Origin: Acidimicrobiales bacterium
GTDB lineage: Bacteria; Actinomycetota; Acidimicrobiia; Acidimicrobiales; Aldehydirespiratoraceae
Assembly (NCBI GenBank): GCA_029246685.1
Contig: JAQWMR010000004.1
Coordinates: 20,841-84,840, forward strand
DNA length: 64,000 bases
Direction: 5' to 3'
Shown here: piece by piece, positions 18,799 through 27,775 of the stretch
Layout of the letters: the number at the start of each line of letters is the position of its first letter
Numbering within the stretch: position 1 is the stretch's first letter
Made by a program: the position numbers and the translations under genes
The notes under the pieces: model-generated
What the model saw: the letters and a program-made list of their open reading frames with translations, nothing else
Told to the model about the DNA's origin: nothing
Database searches by the model: none

Positions 18799-20463
18799 TC
18801 AGCCAGGATCGAGTGGCGCGGCCGGCGGTCGCGCGTACTCGGCGTCGCCGATCTCGTTCTCGAGGCCCGAATCGCGGATCTGTTGGCGCAGGCGGTACTT
18901 CTGGACCTTGCCCGAGGGTGTCCGCGGGAAGTCGGCGACGTGGCGGACCGACTCCGGCCACTTCTGCTTCGCGAGCCCGACCGCAGTGAGGTGCTCGCGC
19001 ATGTCGGCCAGCGAGGGCGCCGCGGTGTCGGGCAGCATCCGCAGAATCGCACAGGCGTGTTCGCCGAACCGGTCGTCAGGTGCTGCGACAACGCACACTT
19101 CGGCGACGCCCGGTAGCGCCATCAGCTCTTCCTCGACCTCCTGGGCGCTCACGTTCTCGCCGCCGCGGATGATGATGTCCGAGACACGGTCGGTGATCGT
19201 CAGGTAGGCGTCGCTGTCGAGGATCCCGACGTCGCCGGTGCGATACCAGCCCTGCTCGTCGAATGCGGCGGCGGTCAGTTCGGGATCGGTGTAGCCGAGA
19301 CACAGGTCCGGTCCTCGGCTGGAGATCTCGCCCTCGTCGTCGAGCCGCATCTCGACGCCCGGAATGACGTCGCCGTCCGTCGCGAGACGCTTCTCCTCGG
19401 GCGCATCGATTCGGCTCCGGGTGATCGACGGGTGTTCGGTGCTTCCATAGGAGCGGTAGCTGGTGATGCCCAGGTCCGCGAGGCGCCGCGTCACTGCGTA
19501 GGGGACGGGCGATCCGCCGAGTCCAGCGGTGGGCATGAGGGCGAGGTGCTCGTTGGTGAAGTCCGGGTGATCGAGAAGACTCGTGACGAAGTAGGTCGCG
19601 CCGCCGCCCATGCTGAGGTGATGCTGCTTCATCAGCGCGAGCACGTTGCCGGGATCCCACACGTCGACGAGATGGACCTCCTGGCCCCGTAGGAGGGAGG
19701 TGAGCAGCGCGTTGGCCATCCCGATGAAGTGCCCCACCGGAGCACCGGTGATCGGCGCGGGCCCGGACGTCGGGCTCATCTGATCGAGCTGTCGCGTCTC
19801 GCAGAGGATCGTGCGGTGGGTGTGGATGACGCCCTTCGGATCACGAGTCGTTCCGGACGTGAAGGCGATGACCGCAGGCGTGTCGGGCCCTACGGCGAGC
19901 GGTTCGCTCAACGGCTCCGCCTCGAGCAGCGACTCGAACGGGCGGGCGTTGGACGGGAGCGTGCCGCCGTCTTGCGCCAGTGCGTACCAACGTTGATCGG
20001 CCGTCACCATCGACTTATAGCTGGCCAGGTAGTCGATCGGTCCGAACGAACTCGCCGTGATGATTGCGGCGGGGTCGACCACATCGAGGATGTAGCTGAC
20101 CTCCTTCGGGCCGTAGAAGTGCACGATCGGGACCACGGTCGCGCCGAGGTAGGCCGCGCCCCAGAAGGTGATGGCCGCCTCGACCCAGTTCGGCAGCTGG
20201 AACGCGACCACGTCGCCGGGCCCGACGCCGTCAGCGTGCAGCGATGCCGCGAGCGAGCGGGCTGCTCGGTCGATCTCGCCGAACGTGCCGTCGAAGGGGC
20301 GCATTGCCGAGTGGACGGCGAATCGGCGGTCGGCGAGGTCTGCGAGACCTGTGGCGACGACGCTTCCGAGCGTGTCATCGGTCCACCACCCGTCGTCGGT
20401 GTAGCGCTGCACGAGATCCGCTGGGACCCTGCGCATGTTCCAACGGTCGGCGGCATCGTTCAT
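18799..20463 (-). CDS. AMP-dependent acyl-CoA synthetase/ligase
   Basis: A 554-residue ANL-superfamily enzyme. The AMP-binding motif is FTSGTTRDPKG, followed by YRTGDVG and the C-terminal PRTPSGKVQKYRLR with the catalytic Lys. It activates a carboxylic acid as an acyl-adenylate and then a CoA thioester; the nearest types are cyclohexanecarboxylate and medium-chain fatty acid ligases. It probably provides the CoA ester used by the thiolase-fold pair and SDRs around it. The start at 20463 lies 38 nt from the divergent SDR start. Confidence 0.88.
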   Translation of the reverse strand: MNDAADRWNMRRVPADLVQRYTDDGWWTDDTLGSVVATGLADLADRRFAVHSAMRPFDGTFGEIDRAARSLAASLHADGVGPGDVVAFQLPNWVEAAITFWGAAYLGATVVPIVHFYGPKEVSYILDVVDPAAIITASSFGPIDYLASYKSMVTADQRWYALAQDGGTLPSNARPFESLLEAEPLSEPLAVGPDTPAVIAFTSGTTRDPKGVIHTHRTILCETRQLDQMSPTSGPAPITGAPVGHFIGMANALLTSLLRGQEVHLVDVWDPGNVLALMKQHHLSMGGGATYFVTSLLDHPDFTNEHLALMPTAGLGGSPVPYAVTRRLADLGITSYRSYGSTEHPSITRSRIDAPEEKRLATDGDVIPGVEMRLDDEGEISSRGPDLCLGYTDPELTAAAFDEQGWYRTGDVGILDSDAYLTITDRVSDIIIRGGENVSAQEVEEELMALPGVAEVCVVAAPDDRFGEHACAILRMLPDTAAPSLADMREHLTAVGLAKQKWPESVRHVADFPRTPSGKVQKYRLRQQIRDSGLENEIGDAEYARPPAAPLDPG

Positions 20464-20501
20464 GGAAGCGAGATGGTAGTTCGCAGTGCCGAGCGGAGCC
20501 G

Positions 20502-21260
20502 ATGGCTCTAGAGGTCGAAGCTCGCGGTCTCGCCGCTTGGCCCGGTGCCGTCGTTCTGGCGGCGCCGGACGTGGTCATTGAGCGACGCTCGCTTCTGGCG
20601 AGCCGTCTCCGGATCGGTCACCACGCGGGTGTCGTCGGGACGAGCGGCGAGCTGGTCGCAACAGACCTCGGCGCGACGTTCCGTCGACTCGACGTTGCCG
20701 ATCCACTCGCCTGGAGCGACATCGCGGGGTGGATCGGCGACGAGTTCGGCGGGGTCGACATCGTGCATCTCAACGCCGGTATCCGGCTGGGGCAGGGGGA
20801 CCTCACCGAGCTCAGCGATGCGGACTACGAACGCCTGATCGGGATCAACCAACACGGAGTTTTCTACGGACTTCGGGCGACCGTTCCGTTGCTCGCGGGT
20901 CGCTCCGAGGCCCAGGTGATCGTGACCGCCTCGCGAGCATCGCTCGGACCCTTGCCGAACGACCTCGCCTACGCGATGGCCAAACACGCGACGGTCGGAC
21001 TCGTCCGCAGCGTCGCGCCGTCGCTGGCCGAGAGCGGTGTCAGGATCAACGCCATCTGTCCCGCCACCGTCGATACCGGCTTTCTCGGCGGTGTCGGTCG
21101 TGAACAGCTGGAGGCGGCCGGGATCGACGTGATGGACAGCGCCGAGGTCGCCGACGGAATCATGACCATCATGGCGGGGGAAACGACTGGCGAGTTCTTC
21201 GTGCAGCTGCCCGGCCGCGACCCGACGCCGTTCTCGTTCCCACCGGTGCCCGGTCGCTGA
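20502..21260 (+). CDS. SDR-like protein lacking the N-terminal cofactor motif
   Basis: From the ATG at 20502 this is a 252-residue SDR-like protein. The central and C-terminal SDR features are clear: LDVAD, HLNAG in place of NNAG, Ser in VTASRAS, catalytic Tyr and Lys in YAMAK, and a normal substrate-binding end. The first 50 residues contain no TGxxxGxG and no recognisable first Rossmann strand. Either the N-terminus was replaced by recombination and the protein is inactive, or it is a divergent member. On the opposite strand the first 180 bp has an open frame that reads like an ordinary C-terminal tail, which supports a joined fragment. Confidence is for a real but odd gene. Confidence 0.65.
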   Translation: MALEVEARGLAAWPGAVVLAAPDVVIERRSLLASRLRIGHHAGVVGTSGELVATDLGATFRRLDVADPLAWSDIAGWIGDEFGGVDIVHLNAGIRLGQGDLTELSDADYERLIGINQHGVFYGLRATVPLLAGRSEAQVIVTASRASLGPLPNDLAYAMAKHATVGLVRSVAPSLAESGVRINAICPATVDTGFLGGVGREQLEAAGIDVMDSAEVADGIMTIMAGETTGEFFVQLPGRDPTPFSFPPVPGR

Positions 21261-21272
21261 GCAGCCGAGGGT

Positions 21273-22463
21273 TCAGGCAAGTGTCGTGAGGAGGAGCGCC
21301 CCCCCGGGGTGACCGCCACCCGTCGACACCACGCACACCTCCGGCGACCCGGGTACCTGGCGCTCGTCGCCGTCGCCGCGGAGCTGCACAACCGCCTCGT
21401 GCACAAGCCCGAACCCGTGGAGGCGACCCTCGCTCAGCTGGCCCCCGCTCGTGTTGAGAGGAAGCTCGCCGTCGAGCGCGATCCGGTCGCCGCCCTCGAC
21501 GAACGGTCCACCGTCGCCCACTTCGCAAAAACCCAAGGCTTCGAGCCAGGACAGGCAGTTGAACGTGAACCCGTCGTAGAGCTGCGCGACATCGACGTCG
21601 GCGGGCGTGAGGTCGGTGCGCGTCCACAGATGCTCGGCCGGTCCCGCCACCATCGGCTCGTGCTCCATCGTTCCCTGGTCCCAGGAGAAGCGCTCCGTCA
21701 TGGCGGTGCCGACCGCGTCGAGCCGGACGGGCGCGCGCAGATCAGCGATGGTGTCGACGGAGGAGATGATCACGGCCACGGCGCCGTCGCACGGGACGTC
21801 GCAGTCGTAGAGCCCGAACGGCGTGCTAACGAGCCTGGCGCCCAGGTAGTCGTCCATCGTGAGTGGATCGCGGTAGATCGCGTCGGGATTGCGGGCGGCG
21901 TTGGCTCGGGCGTTGAGTGCAAGCGCACCGAGCTGTTCTTTGGTGGTGCCGTAGGTCGCCATGTGGTTCGTCGCTTGCATGGCGATCCAGTTCGCCGGCG
22001 ACATCGCCCCGAACGGCGAGTGCCACTGGGCTCGCCCCGTCACCCGGCCGCCACCCGGAGCCGGAAGCTCACCTTCGGCGAGTAGCCGACGGTGTGTGCC
22101 CTCCCAAGTAGCCCGGATCGAGAGAACGTGGCGGCACAGTCCGGCGGACACCGCGAGCGCCCCGTCGATGATCGGTCCGGCGTGACCCATCGTCTCCGGC
22201 GACGCGGCGAACCACGTCGGTCGCACGCCGAGGAGTTCGGTGAGCACCTCGATGCCGCCGACGGTGTAACCCATGGGCGGGCCGGGAAGGGGCCCGGGGG
22301 CCGTGGACAGGCCGTCGATGTCGGCCATTGTCAGCCCGGCGTCAGCCAACGCGACTTCGGCCGCGTCGCGGACGAGCGCGAGCGGGTCGCGGTCCAGCCG
22401 CCGACCGACCGCGGACTTGCCGATGCCGGAGAGCACGACATCGTGTTCGAATCGCTTCGTCAC
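21273..22463 (-). CDS. Thiolase-fold lipid-transfer/aldolase-type protein (Ltp2-like)
   Basis: The 396-residue protein has thiolase-superfamily features (ALADAGLTMADIDGL, YDGFTFNCLSWLE, NTSGGQLSEGR, STGGGHPGG) but not the usual catalytic Cys context, as in SCPx-type thiolases and the Ltp2 aldolase of steroid side-chain degradation. The next gene upstream encodes a DUF35 protein and overlaps it by 4 nt. Ltp2 works as a complex with a DUF35 protein and cleaves a beta-hydroxyacyl-CoA side chain by retro-aldol reaction. The same role here is an inference from the pair. Confidence 0.8.
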   Translation of the reverse strand: MTKRFEHDVVLSGIGKSAVGRRLDRDPLALVRDAAEVALADAGLTMADIDGLSTAPGPLPGPPMGYTVGGIEVLTELLGVRPTWFAASPETMGHAGPIIDGALAVSAGLCRHVLSIRATWEGTHRRLLAEGELPAPGGGRVTGRAQWHSPFGAMSPANWIAMQATNHMATYGTTKEQLGALALNARANAARNPDAIYRDPLTMDDYLGARLVSTPFGLYDCDVPCDGAVAVIISSVDTIADLRAPVRLDAVGTAMTERFSWDQGTMEHEPMVAGPAEHLWTRTDLTPADVDVAQLYDGFTFNCLSWLEALGFCEVGDGGPFVEGGDRIALDGELPLNTSGGQLSEGRLHGFGLVHEAVVQLRGDGDERQVPGSPEVCVVSTGGGHPGGALLLTTLA

Positions 22464-22876
22464 CGGTCGTCACCGACAGGCCGGAAGACCGGGATCCACG
22501 CGTCCTCTTCTTCCCGGAAGACGACCTCGACGGCCATGCCGATCGCGATGGACTCCGGCTCGGCCTCGATGAGGTTCGTCGTGAGACGCACAGTCGGGTC
22601 CTCCTCGAACGCCACGACGGCGATGACGTAAGGGGGTTCGAACGCCGGATGCCACGGTTGATGGTTCACCGTCCATCCGAGGACCGTGGCCCGACCGGAC
22701 AGGGGTGCGGGTCGCACGTCGTCGGACCGACACTCACGGCAGACCGGCTGAGGTGGATGGACGTACGAGGCGCACGCGCCGCACTGCAGGAGTCGCAGCA
22801 CGCCGTCCGCGCCTGATGTCCAGAAGAAGCGGTTCGTGTCCGTGAGGAGCGGAAGTGGTTTCGGGGCGCTGCTCAT
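22460..22876 (-). CDS. DUF35 OB-fold zinc-ribbon protein, partner of the thiolase-fold gene
   Basis: A 138-residue protein with an N-terminal rubredoxin-like zinc ribbon (CGAC and CREC, four Cys) and a C-terminal OB fold, the DUF35 arrangement. DUF35 proteins bind thiolase-fold partners and acyl-CoA, for example ChsH2/Ltp2 in cholesterol side-chain degradation. Translation is coupled to the thiolase-fold gene through ATGA. This is the strongest hint that the block handles a steroid-like or isoprenoid CoA ester. Confidence 0.85.
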   Translation of the reverse strand: MSSAPKPLPLLTDTNRFFWTSGADGVLRLLQCGACASYVHPPQPVCRECRSDDVRPAPLSGRATVLGWTVNHQPWHPAFEPPYVIAVVAFEEDPTVRLTTNLIEAEPESIAIGMAVEVVFREEEDAWIPVFRPVGDDR

Positions 22877-22960
22877 TCAGCCCTTGCTCGATGACGCACG
22901 GGACCACCGTAGTGCGGCCGTTGCTGCGCACTGGCGGCTGCGAACTAGCGTAGGCAGCAG

Positions 22961-23932
22961 ATGCGCGCCGCTGTCTGTTCTGTACACGGACCGCCCGAGT
23001 CCGTCGAGATACGCGAGGTCGACGCGCCCACCCCAGGACCGGGTCAGGTGGTGGTCTCGGTACGAGCGGCGGCCGTCAACTTCCCGGACGTGCTCATCGT
23101 GGCCGACCGCTACCAACTGAGCGTGCCAACGCCGTTCGTGCCCGGCAGCGAGTTCGCCGGCGAGGTGGCCGAACTGGGTGAGGGAGTATCGACGCCGGCG
23201 GTCGGCGATCGCGTCCGCGGCACCGTGTTCCACGGCGCGTTCGCCGAGCAGGTCGTCATCGACGCCGACCGGGTTCATCCGATTCCGGACGACGTCACGA
23301 TGGTCGACGCTGCGGGGTTCTACGTCACCCACGCGACCGCCTATCACTGCCTCCGTTCAGTCGCCTCGCTCCAGAAGGGCGAACGACTTCTCGTCACGGG
23401 CGCGGCCGGGGGCGTGGGGTCCGCAGCAGTCGCGCTCGGCGTCGCGATGGGGGCCGAGGTGGTCGCGGTCGCGTCTGGGCGCGAAAAGCTCGACCTCTGC
23501 GAGCGCCTCGGCGCATCCGTCCTGGTCGACGCCTCCGCCGACGATCTACGTGGCGCGCTTCGCGAGTCCGTTCCCGATGGCATCGACGTCGTCCTCGATC
23601 CGGTCGGCGGCGACGTGGCCGAACCGGCGGTGCGGGCGTGCCGGTACGGCGCTCGATTCGTCACCGTCGGGTTTGCCTCCGGGGACATCCCTGCCATCCC
23701 CCTCAACTTGGTGCTGCTGAAGGGTGTAACCCTGGCCGGCTTCGAGATGCGGGGTTTCGGTACACACCACCCCGATCTCATGTCCCGTGATCTGCAGGAA
23801 CTCGAGGATCTCTTCGCCTCCGGCGTCGTTCGACCGGCGGTCGGCGCAACCCTGCCGCTCGACGAGGTGGTCGAGGCTCTCCGACTCCTTGCCGACCGGC
23901 GGGCGACGGGCAAGATCATCATCGTGCCCTGA
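22961..23932 (+). CDS. NADPH:quinone reductase-like zinc-free MDR oxidoreductase
   Basis: A 323-residue medium-chain dehydrogenase/reductase of the quinone oxidoreductase type. The cofactor site is VTGAAGGVGSA near residue 145, FVPGSEFAGEV is the GroES-like domain segment, and the structural and catalytic zinc Cys residues are absent. It reduces quinones or enoyl compounds with NADPH. Divergent from the DUF35 gene with 84 nt between them. Confidence 0.88.
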   Translation: MRAAVCSVHGPPESVEIREVDAPTPGPGQVVVSVRAAAVNFPDVLIVADRYQLSVPTPFVPGSEFAGEVAELGEGVSTPAVGDRVRGTVFHGAFAEQVVIDADRVHPIPDDVTMVDAAGFYVTHATAYHCLRSVASLQKGERLLVTGAAGGVGSAAVALGVAMGAEVVAVASGREKLDLCERLGASVLVDASADDLRGALRESVPDGIDVVLDPVGGDVAEPAVRACRYGARFVTVGFASGDIPAIPLNLVLLKGVTLAGFEMRGFGTHHPDLMSRDLQELEDLFASGVVRPAVGATLPLDEVVEALRLLADRRATGKIIIVP

Positions 23933-24037
23933 GCAGGCACTGTGACGGATCGAACACCGAGGGGTCTGGCGCTCGCCCTCGCCAAGACATACGGTGTAAG
24001 CACGCCCGACCCCCTGGGAACACGAGGAGACGCGTTC

Positions 24038-25222
24038 ATGACGATGACCGAAGACATCCAGAGCAAGATGCGTGAGAACGAGAAGATTCTCGGTCGCGCT
24101 GATCTGAACGACGCAGAGGCGATCCTTGCGGTAACCACGCTCGACGAGACCGATGTCGTCCACGCAGTGAAGGACAACGCTGAGGCGATCTTCACGTGGG
24201 GTTACGACAAGGGCGAGCGAGCCAAGCTCGACAAGCTGTACGAGAAGGCCAAGACCAGCCAGTGGAACGCCACGACGGACTTGCCGTGGGATCTCGAGGT
24301 CGACGTCGAGAAGATGGTCCGCGACCAGAACCTCGCGATCAGCGGATCCGATGAACTCGCCCCGCCATTCGATCTCTCCGACACGCCTCTGAAGAACTGG
24401 GGCGACAAGGAATTCCTCGAGTTCGGTGTCGAGGCGCAGAACCATCTCCTCAGCCAGTTCATGCACAGCGAGCAGGGTGCCCTGCTGTGCACCGCCAAGA
24501 TCGTCGAGACGGTCCCGTGGATCGACGCCAAGTATTACGCCGCCACCCAGGTGGTTGACGAGGCTCGCCACGTCGAGGTCTTCTCCCGCTATCTCGACGA
24601 GAAGCTCGAGGGCAACTACCCGATCAACGCCCACCTGCGGATGCTGCTCGACGACATCATCAACGACAGCCGCTGGGACATGACCTACCTCGGCATGCAG
24701 ATCATGGTCGAGGGTCTCGCCCTCGCCGCGTTCGGCATGCTTCACCAGACCACGAGCGAGCCACTGCTCAAGCAACTGCTCCGCTATGTCATGAGCGACG
24801 AGGCCCGCCACGTGGCCTTCGGCGTGCTCAGCCTCCAGGAGTACTACGAGGATCTCTCCGCCGCGGAGCTGCGTGAGCGCCAGGAGTTCGCCTACGAGGC
24901 TGCCGTGCGGATGCGTGACCGCTTCCTTCAGCAAGAAGTGTGGCAGCGCTACGACATCGACGTCGCCCCGCTCATTCCCATGATCCAGCAGGATCCGGGC
25001 CGCATTCTCTTCCAGCAGCTGCTGTTCTCGAAGATCGTGCCGAACTGCAAGAAGCTCGGTCTGCTCGACGCCGGCACCACCAAGGAAGACGAGAAGGGCT
25101 GGCTGCGCGAGCGCTGCGAGGAGATGGGCGTCATCGAGTTCGAACACCTCGAGGACACCGGCGAGGAATACGACTCCCTCGACTTCGTCGCTGCCGACCG
25201 CGAAGAGGCCGCGGCCAGCTGA
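24038..25222 (+). CDS. Ferritin-like diiron protein (R2/oxygenase type)
   Basis: The start at 24038 follows GAGGAGA with good spacing; the longer frame from 23942 is less likely. The 394-residue helical protein carries two DEARH motifs. The expected diiron ligands are E145, E175-H178, E225 and E255-H258, the E...ExxH...E...ExxH pattern of R2-like and AurF/CmlI-type proteins. It could be an oxygenase or N-oxygenase, or an R2-like oxidase. The end of the catabolic block favours an oxygenase, but this is inference. The protein is acidic and lacks a signal peptide. Confidence 0.8.
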   Translation: MTMTEDIQSKMRENEKILGRADLNDAEAILAVTTLDETDVVHAVKDNAEAIFTWGYDKGERAKLDKLYEKAKTSQWNATTDLPWDLEVDVEKMVRDQNLAISGSDELAPPFDLSDTPLKNWGDKEFLEFGVEAQNHLLSQFMHSEQGALLCTAKIVETVPWIDAKYYAATQVVDEARHVEVFSRYLDEKLEGNYPINAHLRMLLDDIINDSRWDMTYLGMQIMVEGLALAAFGMLHQTTSEPLLKQLLRYVMSDEARHVAFGVLSLQEYYEDLSAAELRERQEFAYEAAVRMRDRFLQQEVWQRYDIDVAPLIPMIQQDPGRILFQQLLFSKIVPNCKKLGLLDAGTTKEDEKGWLRERCEEMGVIEFEHLEDTGEEYDSLDFVAADREEAAAS

Positions 25223-25261
25223 GACAACTGCGTCTTCGTCGCCGAGGTGGTGATGGGGCGA

Positions 25262-25386
25262 GCCACTCGCTCCAGTTCGTGAAGGGTGGTGTCTACGTGA
25301 CGGCGATCGTCACCGCGCTGCCGGACGGCGGCGACGTCCGTGAGGCGGAGCGGGCGATCGCTGAGCTCGTGGCCGCTCGGCTCTGA
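25262..25386 (+). pseudogene. C-terminal remnant of an unidentified protein
   Basis: A frame ending at 25386 gives about 40 residues, ...FVKGGVYVTAIVT... then an acidic helix ending AELVAARL. It looks like the terminal strand and helix of a secreted or lipoprotein domain with no start or upstream domain. It may be a gene remnant or chance. Nothing else is seen between 25223 and 25408. Confidence 0.3.
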
Positions 25387-25408
25387 ACGCCTCGTCCATT
25401 CTCTGTCG

Positions 25409-25837
25409 TCAGTGGAGCGTGGTGGTCAGAACATTCGTGCCGGTGTGGTCCGGGCAGACTCGCCAGCTCCCCGCGACGTTGCCGGTCGCATCGTGCAACG
25501 TGCCCTTGGCATCCGCGCACACGAGCTCGCGGCCGGACCGCACTGCCCGGATCTGAGAAGCCTGGGCGAGGCATTCGACGCCGTCCGCGACGACGACGCC
25601 AGTCATTCCGCCACCATCGGTCACCGCGCTGCGCACCTCAGCGAATGACTGCTCGCCGCAGCTCACTTCCACCGTGTCGGCGAACGCCGCGTTGTCGATC
25701 TTGCCCTCGAGGATCGCTCCGGGCGCGCTGTGGACGATGGTCTGCGTGTCGGAGGCATCGACGACAGCGAAGAACGGGCCGAAGACAGCGACCGCGGCGA
25801 TCGCGCCGACGAGAGCTGGACCGATCACGCGGTGCAT
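25409..25837 (-). CDS. Hypothetical secreted or membrane-anchored protein with four Cys
   Basis: From the ATG at 25837 the protein is 142 residues. Residues 5-25 form one hydrophobic segment that could be a signal peptide or anchor. The mature part has four Cys, in VSCGE, VECLA, LVCAD and WRVCPD, which may form two disulfides outside the membrane. No known family is recognised. The frame is open to 25927, but this would overlap the divergent hydrolase start, so the shorter start is preferred. Confidence 0.6.
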   Translation of the reverse strand: MHRVIGPALVGAIAAVAVFGPFFAVVDASDTQTIVHSAPGAILEGKIDNAAFADTVEVSCGEQSFAEVRSAVTDGGGMTGVVVADGVECLAQASQIRAVRSGRELVCADAKGTLHDATGNVAGSWRVCPDHTGTNVLTTTLH

Positions 25838-25925
25838 GCGCTGATCGTTCCCGACGCTCGCTGAACGCAACATGACCGAGATCAGACAGCCAGCGGATTC
25901 CCGTGAACCGGTAGGGTGCGCAGCC

Positions 25926-26828
25926 ATGGCTGACTGGGGTGACGACGCCCGTCGACTGACCGACGCCGTGACAGTGCTGGTCGGCGACCGAAACGGGGGC
26001 TACCCGAGCGGCAACTCCATCGTCGTTCGAGGGTCCGCGGAGACGGTCATCATCGACCCGTCCGTCACGGTGGTTGCGAACGGTGGTGCCGGTGTGCCGG
26101 TCGGTGCGGTGATCAACAGCCACGGACACGAGGACCACGTTGCCGGCAACGGTCTCTTCGCCGACGCCCGAGTCCACATCCACGAAGCGGACCTTCTCGC
26201 CGTACAGAGCCTCGACGGGATGATGGAGGTCTACGGCTTCGAGGGAGCGGAGGAGACGGCGACTCGGGAGATGTTCCTCACCGAGTTTCACTTCACTGAT
26301 CGGCCTGACGCGCTCGGCTTCACCGACGGCCACGTGTTCGACCTCGGCGGCATCGAGGTGGAAGCTGTTCACCTGCCGGGCCACACGCGTGGCCACAGCG
26401 GCTTTCGCATCCCGGGCGGCGTGTTCTTCCTGTCCGACATCGATCTCACCGGATTCGGGCCGTACTACGGCGACGTCTGGAGTGATCTCGAAGACTTCGA
26501 GGCCAGCCTGCACCAGGTGCGTGAGGAGGACGCCGAGTTCTACGTCACCTTTCACCAGAAGGGGATCATCGAAGGCAGGGCGACGTTCCTCGAGATGATC
26601 GACAGCTACTTGGCGGTGATTCCTCGGCGGCACCAGGCGATGCTCGACTTCCTCGCCGAGCCCCGCTCACTCGACGACCTGATGCGGCACCGCTTCATGT
26701 ACCGCGAGCACGTACCGGCCGAGATGGCGGACCGGGCCGAACGGCGCTGCGCCGAGCTCCACATCCAGCGCATGCTTGCCCGCGGCGAAGCCGAACAGAC
26801 CGACGACGCGCGCTACCTCGCCACCTGA
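25926..26828 (+). CDS. Metallo-beta-lactamase-fold hydrolase
   Basis: A 300-residue MBL-fold protein with the metal motif H66-G-H68-E-D70-H71, a later HLPGHTRGH His and DIDLTG Asp. The C-terminal region has a winged-helix-like segment, as in glyoxalase II or lactonase-type proteins with a winged-helix tail. TAGGGT lies 8 nt before the ATG, so the mRNA is probably leaderless, and this supports 25926 over an earlier in-frame start. Substrate unknown. Confidence 0.85.
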   Translation: MADWGDDARRLTDAVTVLVGDRNGGYPSGNSIVVRGSAETVIIDPSVTVVANGGAGVPVGAVINSHGHEDHVAGNGLFADARVHIHEADLLAVQSLDGMMEVYGFEGAEETATREMFLTEFHFTDRPDALGFTDGHVFDLGGIEVEAVHLPGHTRGHSGFRIPGGVFFLSDIDLTGFGPYYGDVWSDLEDFEASLHQVREEDAEFYVTFHQKGIIEGRATFLEMIDSYLAVIPRRHQAMLDFLAEPRSLDDLMRHRFMYREHVPAEMADRAERRCAELHIQRMLARGEAEQTDDARYLAT

Positions 26829-26878
26829 TCCCAAGGGAGTTCCGCTTGCGTAACTCCAAGCAACGCGAAGCGCTGCCG

Positions 26879-27709
26879 TCAGCGTTCGAAGCGGCTGCGG
26901 ATTGCTTCGTTCGTGACGAAGATCGGCAAATCGGCGTCGTCGAGCGCGCCGCGGCTCGGGCCGCCGTCGACGTCGATCGTCTGACCGGTCACGTAGCTCG
27001 CGAGATCGGACAGCAGGAAGAGGGCGACGTCGGCGATGTCGTCCGGACGGCCGCGACGACGCAGCGTGATGGCTTCGGCGAGCGGGTCGACCTCGTTGGG
27101 GTCGCGGCCGGAGCGAGGGGTGTTGATCGTGCCGGGCGCGAGCGTGTTCGCCCGGATGTCGTGGCGCCCCCACTCCATCGCCATCGAGCGGGTAAGGGAG
27201 TTCAGACCGGCCTTGGCGGCGCCGTACGCCGACAACAGCGGCTGGCCGCGGCTGGCGATCGACGAGATGTTGACCATGGCGCCCCGCGCGCCTCGCTCGA
27301 TCATGGAGGCGGCGACGTGCTGGCAGGCGATGAACGCGTAGCGGAGATTTGTGGTCATCAGGTGGTCGAACGACTCGATGGGGAAGTCGTCGAGGCGATG
27401 CCAGTGCTCGGGCGTCGCGCCGCCGACGACGTTGACGACAAGATCGATCGGACCGATCTCGGCGGCCCCTGCATCGATCGCGGCCCGCAACGCGTCGAAG
27501 TCCGTCACGTCTGCGACCTGCGCTGAGCACGACCGTCCGATCGACTCGACGTCGGCCTTCGTGGACTCCACGTGGTCGGCCACTGCGCTGATCGCGACCA
27601 CGTCGGCGCCGGCCTCGGCGAGACGACGACACATCGCCGTTCCGATGCCACCACCACCGCCGCCCACCACGAGGGCTACCCGTCCGGAGAAGTCGATCTG
27701 TACAGCCAT
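26879..27709 (-). CDS. SDR-family oxidoreductase
   Basis: The 276-residue protein has GGGGGGIGTA as cofactor motif, a VVGG in place of NNAG, SSIAS and catalytic YGAAK. It ends with the usual TGQTIDVDGG and a longer tail. The ATG at 27709 lies 7 nt downstream of TAGAGT on the minus strand, which supports a leaderless start. It is divergent from the small SOS-box gene; the SOS box is 40 bp upstream of this start and could influence both. Confidence 0.88.
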   Translation of the reverse strand: MAVQIDFSGRVALVVGGGGGGIGTAMCRRLAEAGADVVAISAVADHVESTKADVESIGRSCSAQVADVTDFDALRAAIDAGAAEIGPIDLVVNVVGGATPEHWHRLDDFPIESFDHLMTTNLRYAFIACQHVAASMIERGARGAMVNISSIASRGQPLLSAYGAAKAGLNSLTRSMAMEWGRHDIRANTLAPGTINTPRSGRDPNEVDPLAEAITLRRRGRPDDIADVALFLLSDLASYVTGQTIDVDGGPSRGALDDADLPIFVTNEAIRSRFER

Positions 27710-27741
27710 GGCGAGCACTCTAGGGCTCTCCCCGCTCCGGC

Positions 27742-27769
27742 TTGCGACCGAACGTATGTTCGCTACGAT
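27742..27769 (+). promoter_or_regulatory. SOS (LexA) box inside a leaderless promoter
   Basis: CGAACGTATGTTCG (27749-27762) is a perfect palindrome of the type GAAC-N4-GTTC, the LexA box of Actinobacteria and Firmicutes. It fills the spacer between TTGCGA (27742-27747) and TACGAT (27764-27769), 16 nt apart. TACGAT is 6 nt before the ATG at 27776, so the mRNA should be leaderless and tightly repressed by LexA. Confidence 0.7.
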
Positions 27770-27775
27770 GTGGTG

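Noticed and set aside
20508..20987. Minus-strand gene opposite the SDR
   Set aside because: Most of it mirrors the SDR core. Only the last 60 residues look protein-like, which is noted as a possible joined fragment and not a gene.
23546..25147. 533-residue open frame on the minus strand
   Set aside because: It overlaps the diiron protein and quinone reductase genes antisense and has no recognisable domain.
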